Source: Oceanobacillus sojae (GTDB taxonomy: Bacteria > Bacillota > Bacilli > Bacillales > Amphibacillaceae). Taken from it: DNA of 64,000 nt. Made by a program: the position numbers and the translations under genes. The notes beneath the pieces are model-generated. The model was not told the DNA's origin, ran no database searches, and saw only the letters and a list, made by a program, of their open reading frames with translations. Below, piece after piece: positions 10,986-20,227 of this stretch. The stretch spans positions 455,229 through 519,228 of the forward strand of contig NZ_LT727809.1 of NCBI RefSeq assembly GCF_900162665.1, written 5' to 3'. Positions within the stretch are counted from its first letter, which is position 1. The number at the start of each line of letters is the position of its first letter.

Positions 10986-12195
10986 TTTTGCTATCCCGGC
11001 GATTTTCCCACTGCTGTAAAAGACGTGCATTCGCCGTGTTACCGAACACATTCAATAGTGTACGGAAACCTTCTGTTACCCGGTCAATCCCGGCTACGAT
11101 CGCAATGCCTTCTAAAGGAAGGTTTGCTGCCGAAAGAACTGTGGTCATCATAATAATCCCTGCGCCAGGTACTCCAGCAGTACTAAATGAGACAAGCAAA
11201 GCGCTTGAAAAAACTGCCATCACGAGTCCTGTAGTTAAATCTACACCAAATAACTGCGCAACAAAGATTGCATTAAATCCCTGTAAAATGCCGGCACCAT
11301 CCCTTTTTAAAGCTGTACCAAATGGAATGGCAAAACCGGATAAATCACTTTGCAATCCTGCTTTCTTCGCGCCATTTAAGGCAAGAGGCAAAGCTGCATT
11401 GGAACTGGCTGTACCGAATGCTAATGTAAAAGCAGAACCGAATCCCTGGAAAAATGGTTTCGGCTTTACTCCTGCGAAAAATAAGATCAAAACATATAAA
11501 CCCATCATAAGAATAATTGCCAGAATCAACCCAAGCATATAAATGGCCAGATTTCCGATAATCCCAAATCCCTGCGTTGCCACAACGGAGGTTATCAAGG
11601 CAAAAACCCCATATGGCGCAATTTTTAATACAAGCTGCAGGATTTTCTGCACAATCTCGTACATACTTTCCACAACATTCAAAAAGGGACGGGTTTGCTC
11701 TTCCTTCATCAGGTTAATTGCTGTACCAACAAGGGCAGAAATGACGATAACCTGCAAGAGGTTCCCTGTTGCCAGTGCTTCAAATGGGTTAGAAGGAACA
11801 ATGCTCACGAGCCAATCGATTAAGGAATATCCTTCGTCACTGGCAGATGCCTCACCTGTAGCTATTGCTTCGGCACTATTACCGGGACGAACGATTAATG
11901 CAACTGCCAGTCCCAGGGCAATAGCAACCGCAGAAGTCACTACATAAAGACTCATTAACTTTGTTGTGTATCGGGCAATATAACCAGTTCCTCTTAACTG
12001 AGTGATGCCCATAATCAAGGCTGCAAACACAAGGGGGACCACAATTAATTGAATTGCCCGTAAAAATATCTCTCCAACAGGCTGTAACAGATATTGATCG
12101 AGCGGCTCAACCCAACCCGGGGCAAGCAAGTTCATTAAACCTCCAAATAGAACTCCCGCACCCAAAGCCAAAAAGATTCTGCTTGATAAAGACAT
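10966..12195 (-). CDS. Dicarboxylate/glutamate:cation symporter (DAACS family)
   Basis: About 409 residues from the ATG at 12195; AAGGAAG lies 8 bases upstream, and an in-frame GTG at 12204 has no room for one. Multi-pass membrane protein. The family HP1 serine-rich loop appears as FGTASSNAALPLAL, and the conserved TM7/HP2 region follows (FNAIFVAQLFGVDL, STAGVPGAGIIMM). Relatives (GltP/GltT/DctA/TcyP) import glutamate, aspartate, C4-dicarboxylates or cystine with H+ or Na+; the substrate cannot be fixed here. Monocistronic, convergent with the exporter gene. Confidence 0.87.
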   Translation of the reverse strand: MSLSSRIFLALGAGVLFGGLMNLLAPGWVEPLDQYLLQPVGEIFLRAIQLIVVPLVFAALIMGITQLRGTGYIARYTTKLMSLYVVTSAVAIALGLAVALIVRPGNSAEAIATGEASASDEGYSLIDWLVSIVPSNPFEALATGNLLQVIVISALVGTAINLMKEEQTRPFLNVVESMYEIVQKILQLVLKIAPYGVFALITSVVATQGFGIIGNLAIYMLGLILAIILMMGLYVLILFFAGVKPKPFFQGFGSAFTLAFGTASSNAALPLALNGAKKAGLQSDLSGFAIPFGTALKRDGAGILQGFNAIFVAQLFGVDLTTGLVMAVFSSALLVSFSTAGVPGAGIIMMTTVLSAANLPLEGIAIVAGIDRVTEGFRTLLNVFGNTANARLLQQWENRRDSKNKNQEA

Positions 12196-12466
12196 TCTCC
12201 TCACTTCCTTTTATCATAGTCTATTAATTCATTTTATATTAGCATATTAAATTTATAATTCATATCTTTTTAGTTGGTTATGAGATTTGTGTTAATAACA
12301 ATTACTTTTAGAAACTGTGCTGCTTAGATTTTTAAAAACTATATTTTATCTATTTTCATCGCGCCGATACTAAATAGAAAAATATAATTCAAAAGGTGCT
12401 TTCTTCATTAAAGCTTTAGATGATTCTATATTGAAAATAAGGATAGAATTTTTTGTATTTAACGGG
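12196..12466. other. Upstream region of the symporter gene, no gene seen
   Basis: AT-rich spacer between the symporter start and the left end of the IS21-type element. It must hold the symporter promoter on the minus strand. I could not pick a convincing -35/-10 pair, and no coding frame is supported. Confidence 0.5.
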
Positions 12467-12535
12467 TGTGTTTTGCAACTTAAAAGGTTACAAGATTGCA
12501 ATGAAAAGGTTAGAACTTTGCCAGCCCGTATTTTA

Positions 12536-13264
12536 TTATGATTGATGATTGGAAAGCGCATGTGTGACGCGATAACTATCCCCAGTAAAGCTCAAAATGT
12601 GCGCGTGGTGAATAACTCGATCTACTAATGCAGCTGTTAAACGCGCATCTGTAAATATTCTATTCCATTGACTAAATTCTAAATTGGATGTAATCACGAG
12701 GCTAGACCTCTCATACCAATCAGATATCAATTGGAATAATAATTCAGCGCCTTCCTTACTAAATGGAACATATCCCATCTCGTCTAAAATAATCATCTCT
12801 ACTTTATTAAACCTATTGCGTAAGGCTTGAAAGCGTCCTTCTCTCCAAGACTTTTCAAGTAGTTCTACCAAATCGGCCACTCGATAGAAACGGACTTCAT
12901 ATCCAGATCTACATGCCTTTCGACCAAGCGCTGTAACCAGATGAGACTTCCCAGTCCCAGGCGCACCTGTTAAAATTAAATTCTCTTTTTTATCGATAAA
13001 ATATAATGATTCGAGACTTTCTCTATCCAATTGTGGAGGGAGACGAATATGTTCACTCCACCGGTAATCCTTTAGTTCTTTTTCATTCATGAATTTCGCC
13101 TTTTTGATCAAACGCTCTCCTTTAGCTACCTCTCTATGTTCTAATTCTTGTTGTAATAAAGCCGAGATATACTGCTCAGGATTCTCGAAGGGAATCTGCT
13201 CGTATATGTCTGCGACATATGCTAAACGCAACGATTTGCATTTCTCTCTAATCAAATTAGACAT
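12536..13264 (-). CDS. istB: IS21 family transposase helper ATPase IstB
   Basis: 242 residues. AAA+ ATPase of the DnaC/IstB type: Walker A GAPGTGKSH at about 100-108 and Walker B IILDEMGY at about 163. Sensor and arginine-finger regions follow (LVITSNLEFSQW, RLTAALVDRVIHHAH). It assembles with IstA and target DNA and controls transposition. The start at 13264 lies one base after the istA stop, so the two are translationally coupled as usual. Intact, no frameshift. Confidence 0.95.
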   Translation of the reverse strand: MSNLIREKCKSLRLAYVADIYEQIPFENPEQYISALLQQELEHREVAKGERLIKKAKFMNEKELKDYRWSEHIRLPPQLDRESLESLYFIDKKENLILTGAPGTGKSHLVTALGRKACRSGYEVRFYRVADLVELLEKSWREGRFQALRNRFNKVEMIILDEMGYVPFSKEGAELLFQLISDWYERSSLVITSNLEFSQWNRIFTDARLTAALVDRVIHHAHILSFTGDSYRVTHALSNHQS

Positions 13265-13265
13265 T

Positions 13266-14756
13266 CTATACTTCCTCTCCTGTCAACGAATGGTTGAAGG
13301 GTTGAAGAGAGTCGTAGATACTCCAATTTATATCATACGGATGTGCAACCGAAGCATGTAATGATTCATTTCTATTTTCTTTATCATCCACTGGTAACAA
13401 TTCATAGAAACGCTCATCTATTTCTTGCATACTGTATTTTATTATGAAGCTCTGTAACCAATCGACACGTTCTTTTCTGAGTTCCATTGATTCACTATTC
13501 AAATAATGCGCGATTCTTCCTGGAAGATATGGGAAGTATCTAGAATAGGTAATTGATCTTGGTTTCCTCATCCAATTTTTCAAAATGAATTGCCATGGAA
13601 TTTCCCTAGACCGATTCATATATTGTCTAGGTCCCTTATAAAGTACCTCTCCTTGTGGAGAAATCACTTTAAAGTCATCCCAGTACTTAATTACATACAA
13701 TTGTGTATAGTGATAACTATTCGGTATGTGGATTTCCTGTCCATCAATTTTTACCTCACCATATTTATTAGCTGAAGTCAGTGTTTTATTAAATACTGGA
13801 TACTCTTTCTCAGGTAATGCGAGACCATATTTCTTTTCTTCCTCTATTAGATCCGCGATACAAATTCCTTTTTTATAATGCACCCTTAAATGATCATCCT
13901 GACAATGTTTGAGCAATAACGCACGTAAGTGTGTCAGATCCTGAACAACGGGTGATGGCGTAAAGAAATTATATCGAACATAACCAACCTTATTTTCTAC
14001 ATGCCCTTTTTCATTTCCTTTTCTTGGATTACAGGCTACCGGCTCAAATCCATAGTGATTGGCAAACCGTTGAAAACCCTCATTGAAAATGGTTTCCTGA
14101 TTATGAACTCTAGCTTTTACAACGGCAGCTGATAGATTATCTAACCACAGTGTCCTTGGAACAAAGCCAGCTTGTTCAAAAAGTATTTTAATACCTTCCA
14201 AAAAGCATTCTTGATTTTCTGCCGGTAAGGGTGCTACAAATCCACCATTACTAAAGGGGAAACTCAAGACCAAGCAATGCGTATCTTTTACTTTCCCTTC
14301 ATGTACGACTTCTGTAACTCCAAAATCTATCTGGGCTTCCGCCGGAGGATGTGTTAACCTATCATATTCCTCTTTTACTGTGTCAGTTTCATCTAACATT
14401 TTATCTTTCCATTCAGCGATATAGTTACAAACGGTTCGATAAGAACCCGGGAACTTTAATCGCTGTAATTCTTCAAATATATTTTTATTATTCCTTCGCA
14501 ATTTCTTTTTAAGTGCTTGGTCCTCCATTAGCCAATCAGAAACAATTTCTCCCCACTCTTCTTCATACATCATACCTTTTTTTATGGGTGTTTTTTCCTC
14601 GGGTAATTGATCTTCATCCGCATATTTCTTAACGGTTTTCCAAGCAAAACCTGTTCTTTTTACTATTTCATTAATTGATAGTGATTTATTATTACGTAAA
14701 TTTTTGATATGATTAACTTCGGGCATTGCTAGCATCCTTTCACTTACCTCCACCAT
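13266..14756 (-). CDS. istA: IS21 family transposase IstA
   Basis: 496 residues. An N-terminal helix-turn-helix (LSINEIVKRTGFAWKTVKKY, about residue 26-45) precedes the RNase H-fold DDE core. Visible catalytic acids are the Asp in AEAQIDFGV, the Asp in LWLDNLSA and the Glu in KGHVENKVGYVR. The C-terminal part carries the Mu-type beta domain. The first residues are uncertain: the in-frame ATG of MPEVNHIKN, about 10 codons in, is an alternative start. Intact and probably active. Confidence 0.93.
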   Translation of the reverse strand: MVEVSERMLAMPEVNHIKNLRNNKSLSINEIVKRTGFAWKTVKKYADEDQLPEEKTPIKKGMMYEEEWGEIVSDWLMEDQALKKKLRRNNKNIFEELQRLKFPGSYRTVCNYIAEWKDKMLDETDTVKEEYDRLTHPPAEAQIDFGVTEVVHEGKVKDTHCLVLSFPFSNGGFVAPLPAENQECFLEGIKILFEQAGFVPRTLWLDNLSAAVVKARVHNQETIFNEGFQRFANHYGFEPVACNPRKGNEKGHVENKVGYVRYNFFTPSPVVQDLTHLRALLLKHCQDDHLRVHYKKGICIADLIEEEKKYGLALPEKEYPVFNKTLTSANKYGEVKIDGQEIHIPNSYHYTQLYVIKYWDDFKVISPQGEVLYKGPRQYMNRSREIPWQFILKNWMRKPRSITYSRYFPYLPGRIAHYLNSESMELRKERVDWLQSFIIKYSMQEIDERFYELLPVDDKENRNESLHASVAHPYDINWSIYDSLQPFNHSLTGEEV

Positions 14757-15212
14757 TAATTTGTTTAGTCGCTATTAACGGTAGAGTATTTTGTTAGGGC
14801 TGGCAAGCCTTTTTTTATTTGTGCAACCTTCTAACATTTTGGTTGCAATACTCTGTACTTTTATTATGCATTAAACAACGGGATGATATATGAGCGAGTC
14901 CAAAAAAAAGAGTCAATTAAGCACGACCTCTGTCCTGCTGCTTGGATATTTTACAGTAATTTAAGGTGGAGCACATGTTATTTAGTAATTTAACTTTTTT
15001 ATTTGTATTTTTATCATTGGCAATAAGCCAAAAAGTCACGTTTTGTTAGCAAGTTTTTTGGACCAAAGTATAATTTTGATATATTATCGATAGAATGATT
15101 TGGATGTCTGTCAGGATTCCAAATAAAGTATACTGTTATTTTATCTCACTCAATTGATTTGTTATGATATAGTTTTAATTGGAACTTATATTAGGGGGGG
15201 GTGAGCTGTACA
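14757..15212. other. Spacer between the IS21 element and the LysR gene
   Basis: Includes the right end of the IS21 element (to about 14857). ATG 14890 to TAA 14964 encodes a 24-residue peptide (MSESKKKSQLSTTSVLLLGY...), which resembles the N-terminus of a membrane transporter cut short; this is a guess. The rest is AT-rich with no gene. Promoter-like TATGAT at 15163 precedes the LysR gene. Confidence 0.4.
15163..15188 (+). promoter_or_regulatory. Promoter-like block before the LysR gene
   Basis: TATGATATAGTTTTAATTGG and the next six bases almost repeat the block at 2985-3011 in front of grpE (one gap, one mismatch). TATGAT may serve as the -10 box. No good TTGACA is seen 17 bp upstream. Confidence 0.35.
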
Positions 15213-16076
15213 ATGGAGGACTATGATTGGCTAATACTTCAGACACTTTATAAACATAAAAACATTACAAGAACATCTCAGGAACTATTTACCTCACAAC
15301 CTTCTATTACGAAGCGACTTCACAAAATGGAAGCTGAGTTCAGTATTACCATTGTTAAAAGGGGAAGAAGGGGAATTCATTTTACGCCCCAAGGAGAATT
15401 CTTGGCCAAGTCAGCAGATTATGTTCTTTCAAATCTTCGCGCAATCAAAGAAAGAGTCCAAAATATGGATGCTCAGGTTTCGGGGACTTTAAGAATAGGT
15501 ATATCTAATTATTCTACGAAACAAAAGCTCCCAGGTATTTTAAAAAATTTTAAATTGAAAAATCCAAATGTGGAATTTCAAGTAATCCCCGGAAGTTCTC
15601 GGGAAATTTACGATTTGATTTATTGCAGAGAGGTGCATGTTGGATTCCTTCGTGGAAACTATAATTGGTCTGGAGGAAGTCATTTATTATTTGAAGAGCC
15701 TTTATGTGTTGCTTCTGTTGAAAAGGTTAATCTGGAGGATCTCCCGGAATTGCCGCGGATAACCTACCATACGGAACAAGGGGTTAAAACAATACTGGAT
15801 AATTGGTGGATGGAGAACTACTCTAGGCCGCCTCATGTTGGTATAAAAGTAGATAATGTAGATACTTGCAGGGAAATGATTGTAAATGGTTTGGGCTATG
15901 CAATATTACCGAGATTAATGCTAGAACATGATAAGCAAGTGAAAAAAATAAATATTAGAGATAAACAAGGAGAGCAGATTTTAAGGCAAACCTGGATGTA
16001 CTACCATAATGAAACTCTTGAACTGAATACGGTAAGCGCTTTTGTCAATTTTATTAAAAAGCTGAACCTGGAATAA
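15213..16076 (+). CDS. LysR-family transcriptional regulator
   Basis: About 287 residues from ATG 15213; the G-rich GGGGTG upstream suits it better than the in-frame GTG at 15201. N-terminal winged helix-turn-helix of LysR type (LYKHKNITRTSQELFTSQ, SITKRLHKMEAEFS). The effector-binding domain starts near residue 90 (SGTLRIGISNYSTKQKLPGIL). It likely controls the M24-fold gene and GltS-type permease downstream, although here it points the same way rather than being divergent. A terminator follows directly, so it is its own transcript. Confidence 0.88.
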   Translation: MEDYDWLILQTLYKHKNITRTSQELFTSQPSITKRLHKMEAEFSITIVKRGRRGIHFTPQGEFLAKSADYVLSNLRAIKERVQNMDAQVSGTLRIGISNYSTKQKLPGILKNFKLKNPNVEFQVIPGSSREIYDLIYCREVHVGFLRGNYNWSGGSHLLFEEPLCVASVEKVNLEDLPELPRITYHTEQGVKTILDNWWMENYSRPPHVGIKVDNVDTCREMIVNGLGYAILPRLMLEHDKQVKKINIRDKQGEQILRQTWMYYHNETLELNTVSAFVNFIKKLNLE

Positions 16077-16078
16077 GG

Positions 16079-16112
16079 GAATCAAACGAAATATGTTTGG
16101 TTCTTTTTTATT
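16079..16112 (+). terminator. Intrinsic terminator after the LysR gene
   Basis: GAATCAAAC / GTTTGGTTC stem (one G-T pair), 7-base loop, then TTTTTT. It starts 2 bp after the stop codon. Confidence 0.85.
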
Positions 16113-16520
16113 TTAGATATTCCCAGCGGTTATAGTGTTCCATTCTAAATGGATATTTTTTTAATATTTAAGAGCGAACTATAATTGAATCATGAAGAAT
16201 CTTTTTTTAACTAGATTCCTCCATTAAATTCTGTGTTGAAAAATAAGCCTTGCTATTTGGTACTGTTTCTTACTTCTGAATAAAAACGTTTTCCTTTGTT
16301 GGTAAGAATTAATGAAAGGAGGTTAAATAATGCGATTTTATCCAATCAGTTGATTATTTCTCGAAGTATAAATGGTGATAGTAATTTTAAAAATTGTCAA
16401 TAGACCTAAGTCAATTCACAGCAGAATGATGTACTTGAAAGTAATATTTTACAGATTGTATTTGTATTTAAAATGATGAAAGAAATCTTTATAACATAAA
16501 TGAAGGAGTTGTCGCGCATA
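16113..16520. other. Regulatory gap before the M24-fold gene, with a 7-codon minigene
   Basis: No long gene. A near-perfect Shine-Dalgarno AAAGGAGG (about 16314-16322) sits 7 bases before ATG 16330, which opens only seven codons (MRFYPIS) to TGA at 16351-16353. This may be a leader peptide or the remnant of a gene start. The rest is AT-rich and probably holds the promoter and LysR site. Confidence 0.4.
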
Positions 16521-17915
16521 ATGGCATCATTAAATTACGAAAAATTATTGCAGAATTTTGAGCCTAGTTTTGATTTTGTATCACCAAAAGCTATACCAGA
16601 TGAGGAATATCACGATAGAATAGAGCGCTTACGTCAATCAGCAGCAGAACGAGGACACGATGTTCTTCTTATACATGCAGATGGTGTAAAAACTTTTAAA
16701 ACTACAAATATGTATCTTAGATATGCATGTGATTGGGCACGAGAGGGTGTATTAATTATACCTGCTGACAACAGTAAAGAAATTCATTTAGTTTCTTTCT
16801 TTACCCAATCAGTGATTATTCCACCCCCTGGTGAGCCAATTGGGGTTGAAAAGCTTTGGCAAGTAGGCGCGCTGGGTGAGGAGTACTCTGGACGTTCGGG
16901 TACGTCTGAAGTTCAATTGATTGAGGCTGTAGCTAAAGTTTTAACAGATTTAGGTTATAGCTCGGCAAGTATTGGTTTGATTGGTGATAACTCGTCCAAG
17001 AAGTATTGGGAAGGGATTAGATTTAAACTACCAAAGTTAAGAACAGTCAATGAGACTCAGATTATTATAGATATGCAGACAATCCGTTCTAGAAATGAAC
17101 AGGCCCAGATTCGAGCTTCTGCTCAACTCATGGATATTGGATTTCAGGCTGCCTGTCATGTAACAAAACCTATGATAACAGACTTTGAAATTTATGCAGC
17201 TTTTACATTTGCACAGATGGCTCGTGGTGGTGAAAGTGGAGATGGCTATCAAATTGGTATTAACCGATTTGGCACGCATTGTGGGAAGCCTTATGGACAT
17301 AAAGTAGTTTCTGGTGATCTCATCAATTTATATATGTCTGCTTTGCCATACAATGGATACACAGCTCAAGCTGCTCGGATGATTGCTGTAGGTGATATTA
17401 CCGCAAAACAGGAAGAAACTCTTGAAGTATGTACGGAGGCAATACGCCGAGCTGAGGCAAAGATCCGTCCTGGTGCACGTTTTTGTGATCTCCATGCGGC
17501 AGCATTTTCAGTGTACGTCGAGCACGGATACCTTAGGGATGATACGACAGCTACAATGCCTTATAATTGGGCACCAAATGATGACTTAACGGCTAGAGAA
17601 ATTCCGATAGAATATGTTCAAGAAGTGGATTATGAAAATAACGGCAGAAAGCTTAATCATGTTTATCCGGCAGTAGCTGGTCCGCATAATCCAAATTTGG
17701 GGCACTCTGTTGGGATGTCTGGTAATCCAAAATTTAACATCACATCACACAATAAAGTTATTATGGAGCCTGGAATGGTCTTTGTGTTGCACGCTCAATG
17801 GCTCGATCCATTAAATTCAGGTGCTAATATAGGTAATTGCTATCTAGTTACAGAAGATGGTTTCGAGAATCTTACTTGTCATACAGCGCTAGAAACAATT
17901 CGAATCCAAGGCTGA
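16521..17915 (+). CDS. M24-fold (creatinase/prolidase-like) protein lacking most metal ligands
   Basis: About 464 residues from ATG 16521 (GAAGGAG 12 bases upstream; the ATG at 16500 has no RBS). N-terminal creatinase_N-like domain, then a pita-bread domain. In metallopeptidases of this fold five ligands (D, D, H, E, E) hold two metals. Here the equivalent spots read Tyr in GDLINLYMSAL (~264-274), Gln in NGYTAQAARM (~280), His kept in LGHSVGM (~392), His instead of Glu in MVFVLHAQ (~423), and Gly in ANIGNCYLV (~437). So it is probably not a metallopeptidase. Creatinase, which also works without metal, is the nearest precedent. It lies between LysR and a GltS-type permease, so hydrolysis of an imported amidine- or amide-type compound is an inference. 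Confidence 0.75.
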   Translation: MASLNYEKLLQNFEPSFDFVSPKAIPDEEYHDRIERLRQSAAERGHDVLLIHADGVKTFKTTNMYLRYACDWAREGVLIIPADNSKEIHLVSFFTQSVIIPPPGEPIGVEKLWQVGALGEEYSGRSGTSEVQLIEAVAKVLTDLGYSSASIGLIGDNSSKKYWEGIRFKLPKLRTVNETQIIIDMQTIRSRNEQAQIRASAQLMDIGFQAACHVTKPMITDFEIYAAFTFAQMARGGESGDGYQIGINRFGTHCGKPYGHKVVSGDLINLYMSALPYNGYTAQAARMIAVGDITAKQEETLEVCTEAIRRAEAKIRPGARFCDLHAAAFSVYVEHGYLRDDTTATMPYNWAPNDDLTAREIPIEYVQEVDYENNGRKLNHVYPAVAGPHNPNLGHSVGMSGNPKFNITSHNKVIMEPGMVFVLHAQWLDPLNSGANIGNCYLVTEDGFENLTCHTALETIRIQG

Positions 17916-18206
17916 GCCTAGAATGCGTACTACGCTTTGTAAGATGACATTGATGTCAATAAAGGTACTGAATACCCCCTATTAAAGTTGAATTTTCTAG
18001 GGGATATAATGATAAAATATCTGCTTAAATGACAAATGAATAATACTTTTTTACTTGGTATTATACTAAAAATTATTTATAGAAACTTCTGAATTCTAGT
18101 TATAAATTGAAAGAAGTAGCAATTGTACTTCTCAAATGATATAAAGCAAATCTATGGAAAATGAATCATTTTGAACTCTAATTCATTGAAAAGGGTGAGT
18201 GTGTTT

Positions 18207-19517
18207 ATGGTTGAAGAAATATTTGATACACTGATGATATTCGGTTTGCTATTGATTGCTGGAGTAGCCATCCGTGAAACTGTTCCTTTTTTTCAACGCT
18301 TTCTGATTCCATCCAGTGTAATTGCTGGATTTTTAGGACTAGTATTGGGCCAACAAGTTTTAGGTTGGATTACGATACCAGAATCATTTGAATCTATTCC
18401 TATTTATGCAATGTATATTTTAATGACCTGTGTTCCTTTGGGCATTACTGTTACAGGTAAGAAAATTATCCAACATATGGATTTTGCCTTTGGTAACATG
18501 ATTATGTATGGTTTCCAATTAGCTTTTGGTGTTTTAATTGGAATTCTACTTCTTCGTTTCTGGCCGGGTTTGCCTGAAGGGTGGGGGTTGATGGCTGTTG
18601 CAGCTTTCTTTGGCTCTCATGGTAGTGTCCCTATTGTTTCTAGTGTCATTGATCCAACTGGAGAGCTTGGTGCTCAAAGTATGGGGATGGTTATGGCTAC
18701 ATTAGGTGTATTAATAGCTATCATACCAGGTATCATTTTAGCTAACTATGGTATTCGCCGTGGCTGGGGTGCTTTTACAAAGGATATTAAGAATAAAGAT
18801 AAAAGCTTCTTCCGTGGCGCCCTCCCTGAAAAAGACCGAAAACCAATAGGCAGGCTTACTGTCAATCCAAGTAATGTAACTTCACTCGCTTTCCAGCTGG
18901 GTATTCTGGCTGTCAGTTTTAAATTTGGCGAGCTCATTTTATCGGGTATCGGGAAGTTAATTCCATTTATTAGTGATATACCTGCAATGATGTACGGTAT
19001 TGTTGGTTCACTTATTTTATGGCCGCTTATGAAAATGGTTAAATTTGACGGATATGTTGATAAGCCGACCATTAATGAGATAAGTAATTTTTCTCTGGAA
19101 ATTATTATTTTAACAGCTTGTGCTTCAATTCAGTTAAGTATTATTAGCAAGTTTTTTATCCCTCTATTGATCTTAACAATTATTATATGTAGTATTACAT
19201 TCATTTTCACTCATTTTTGGTATAAGAAAATTAATAACCCTGAATGGTTTGAAAAATCTTTGATGAGCTATGGTATGGCTACGGGTGCGAACCCTCAGGG
19301 ACTTTCTCTGGCACGTGTTGTTGATTCTAAAAATGAATCGAGTATTTACGAGGCACTTGGTGTCTATAATGCCGTATTTTTTTGGAATAAACTCCTCCTT
19401 CCTCTGGCAGCTTCTCTGATACTCGTAGGTACTGTAGTTCCTGTTTATCTCATAGGAATTGGTTTAATGGTTATTCCGTTAGTATTAGCTTATATGCTTT
19501 TCTTTAAGAAGAAATAG
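18207..19517 (+). CDS. GltS-type sodium:glutamate symporter (ESS family)
   Basis: About 436 residues from ATG 18207; AAGGGTGAG lies 7 bases upstream, while a further upstream TTG has no RBS. About 11-12 membrane helices. The ESS family symmetry shows in two similar glycine-rich stretches, AAFFGSHGSVPIVSSV (~135) and SYGMATGANPQGLSLARVVD (~355). GltS imports glutamate with sodium in E. coli. This copy follows the M24-fold gene by 290 bp in the same direction, so it may import that enzyme's substrate rather than glutamate. The 290-bp gap has no gene. Confidence 0.85.
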   Translation: MVEEIFDTLMIFGLLLIAGVAIRETVPFFQRFLIPSSVIAGFLGLVLGQQVLGWITIPESFESIPIYAMYILMTCVPLGITVTGKKIIQHMDFAFGNMIMYGFQLAFGVLIGILLLRFWPGLPEGWGLMAVAAFFGSHGSVPIVSSVIDPTGELGAQSMGMVMATLGVLIAIIPGIILANYGIRRGWGAFTKDIKNKDKSFFRGALPEKDRKPIGRLTVNPSNVTSLAFQLGILAVSFKFGELILSGIGKLIPFISDIPAMMYGIVGSLILWPLMKMVKFDGYVDKPTINEISNFSLEIIILTACASIQLSIISKFFIPLLILTIIICSITFIFTHFWYKKINNPEWFEKSLMSYGMATGANPQGLSLARVVDSKNESSIYEALGVYNAVFFWNKLLLPLAASLILVGTVVPVYLIGIGLMVIPLVLAYMLFFKKK

Positions 19518-19669
19518 ATTATGAATAATAATACCTCTGACGTTGTATAAAAGAATTTATAAGAAGTCAACCATTAAAAATAGCCCCAATCGGATATATG
19601 AAGGATTTTTTTATCACGAATAATCAATGCATCCAGCTGTATGGAATTATAAATATAAATATAAGATAA

Positions 19670-19706
19670 TAAAAAACCCCTATTCAAATGAAGCAGAATA
19701 GGGGTT
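19670..19706 (-). terminator. Terminator on the minus strand after the IS4-type fragment
   Basis: AACCCCTATTC (19675-19685) pairs with GAATAGGGGTT (19696-19706). The T-run follows on the minus strand only. Confidence 0.75.
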
Positions 19707-19730
19707 CAAAATGATATTAATTTTTTAGGC

Positions 19731-20030
19731 TTACCTGAAAGGGCACTTACTGCTCACTTGGTGATGCCCCAATCCATAATATTTTTCCTTTTTTGCTTTT
19801 TCGTACATTATTTTATACATCATATCAGCATCCAAAAGCGCATCGCTTAGAACTTGGAGTCCTTCTGTTTCATGAACCTGCGCATAAAGCATCAACTTCA
19901 AATAGGCTTCTGTCATCAGTTTTTTTGTATAGGTATCTTGTTGATGAATCGTTACTTGTTCGAAAAGTTTTTTGAAATTTATTGGTGCAATCCATTTACC
20001 AAATGCATTTTTTCGTGTATTCTTGTCCAT
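19731..20030 (-). pseudogene. IS4-family transposase, N-terminal fragment
   Basis: The first ~85 residues from ATG 20030 (MDKNTRKNAFGKWIAPINF..., TKKLMTEAYLKLMLYAQ, LQVLSDALLDAD) look like the N-terminal DUF4372-type domain of IS4 transposases. The frame then drifts into unrelated sequence (AKKEKYYGLGHHQ) and stops. The DDE core is absent, so this is a dead remnant. Family assignment is from memory. Confidence 0.75.
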
Positions 20031-20227
20031 AAGCGTTTCCTTTATATTGGATTTGGACAGAAATTCACCTGACCAATTCATTATAAAGGATTTTTAATGG
20101 CTAAAAACAGTGAAAATAGAAAATTAAGATTATTTTGTATTGTTCGACATAATTAATGCAATGCTAGTGAAAAACAACTAATAAATATTTTTTATAAAAT
20201 CCCTCATGTTGTATTTGAATTGATTGA

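Larger units (their letters stand above)
12467..14857 (-). mobile_element. IS21-family insertion sequence, apparently complete
   Basis: Both IS21-type genes are intact (istA, istB). The ends carry matching motifs: TGTGTTTTGCAAC at 12467-12479 on the left and, on the other strand, AGTATTGCAACC near 14840-14853. Inner copies of GGTTAGAA and TTGCCAGCCC occur on both sides, the multiple terminal repeats typical of IS21. Exact end bases and the target duplication are not clear, so the boundaries are good to about 10 bp. Confidence 0.75.

Noticed and set aside
10982-11947. Two long plus-strand frames (186 and 134 residues) opposite the symporter gene
   Set aside because: Antisense shadows of a well-supported membrane protein gene; no RBS and no family signal.
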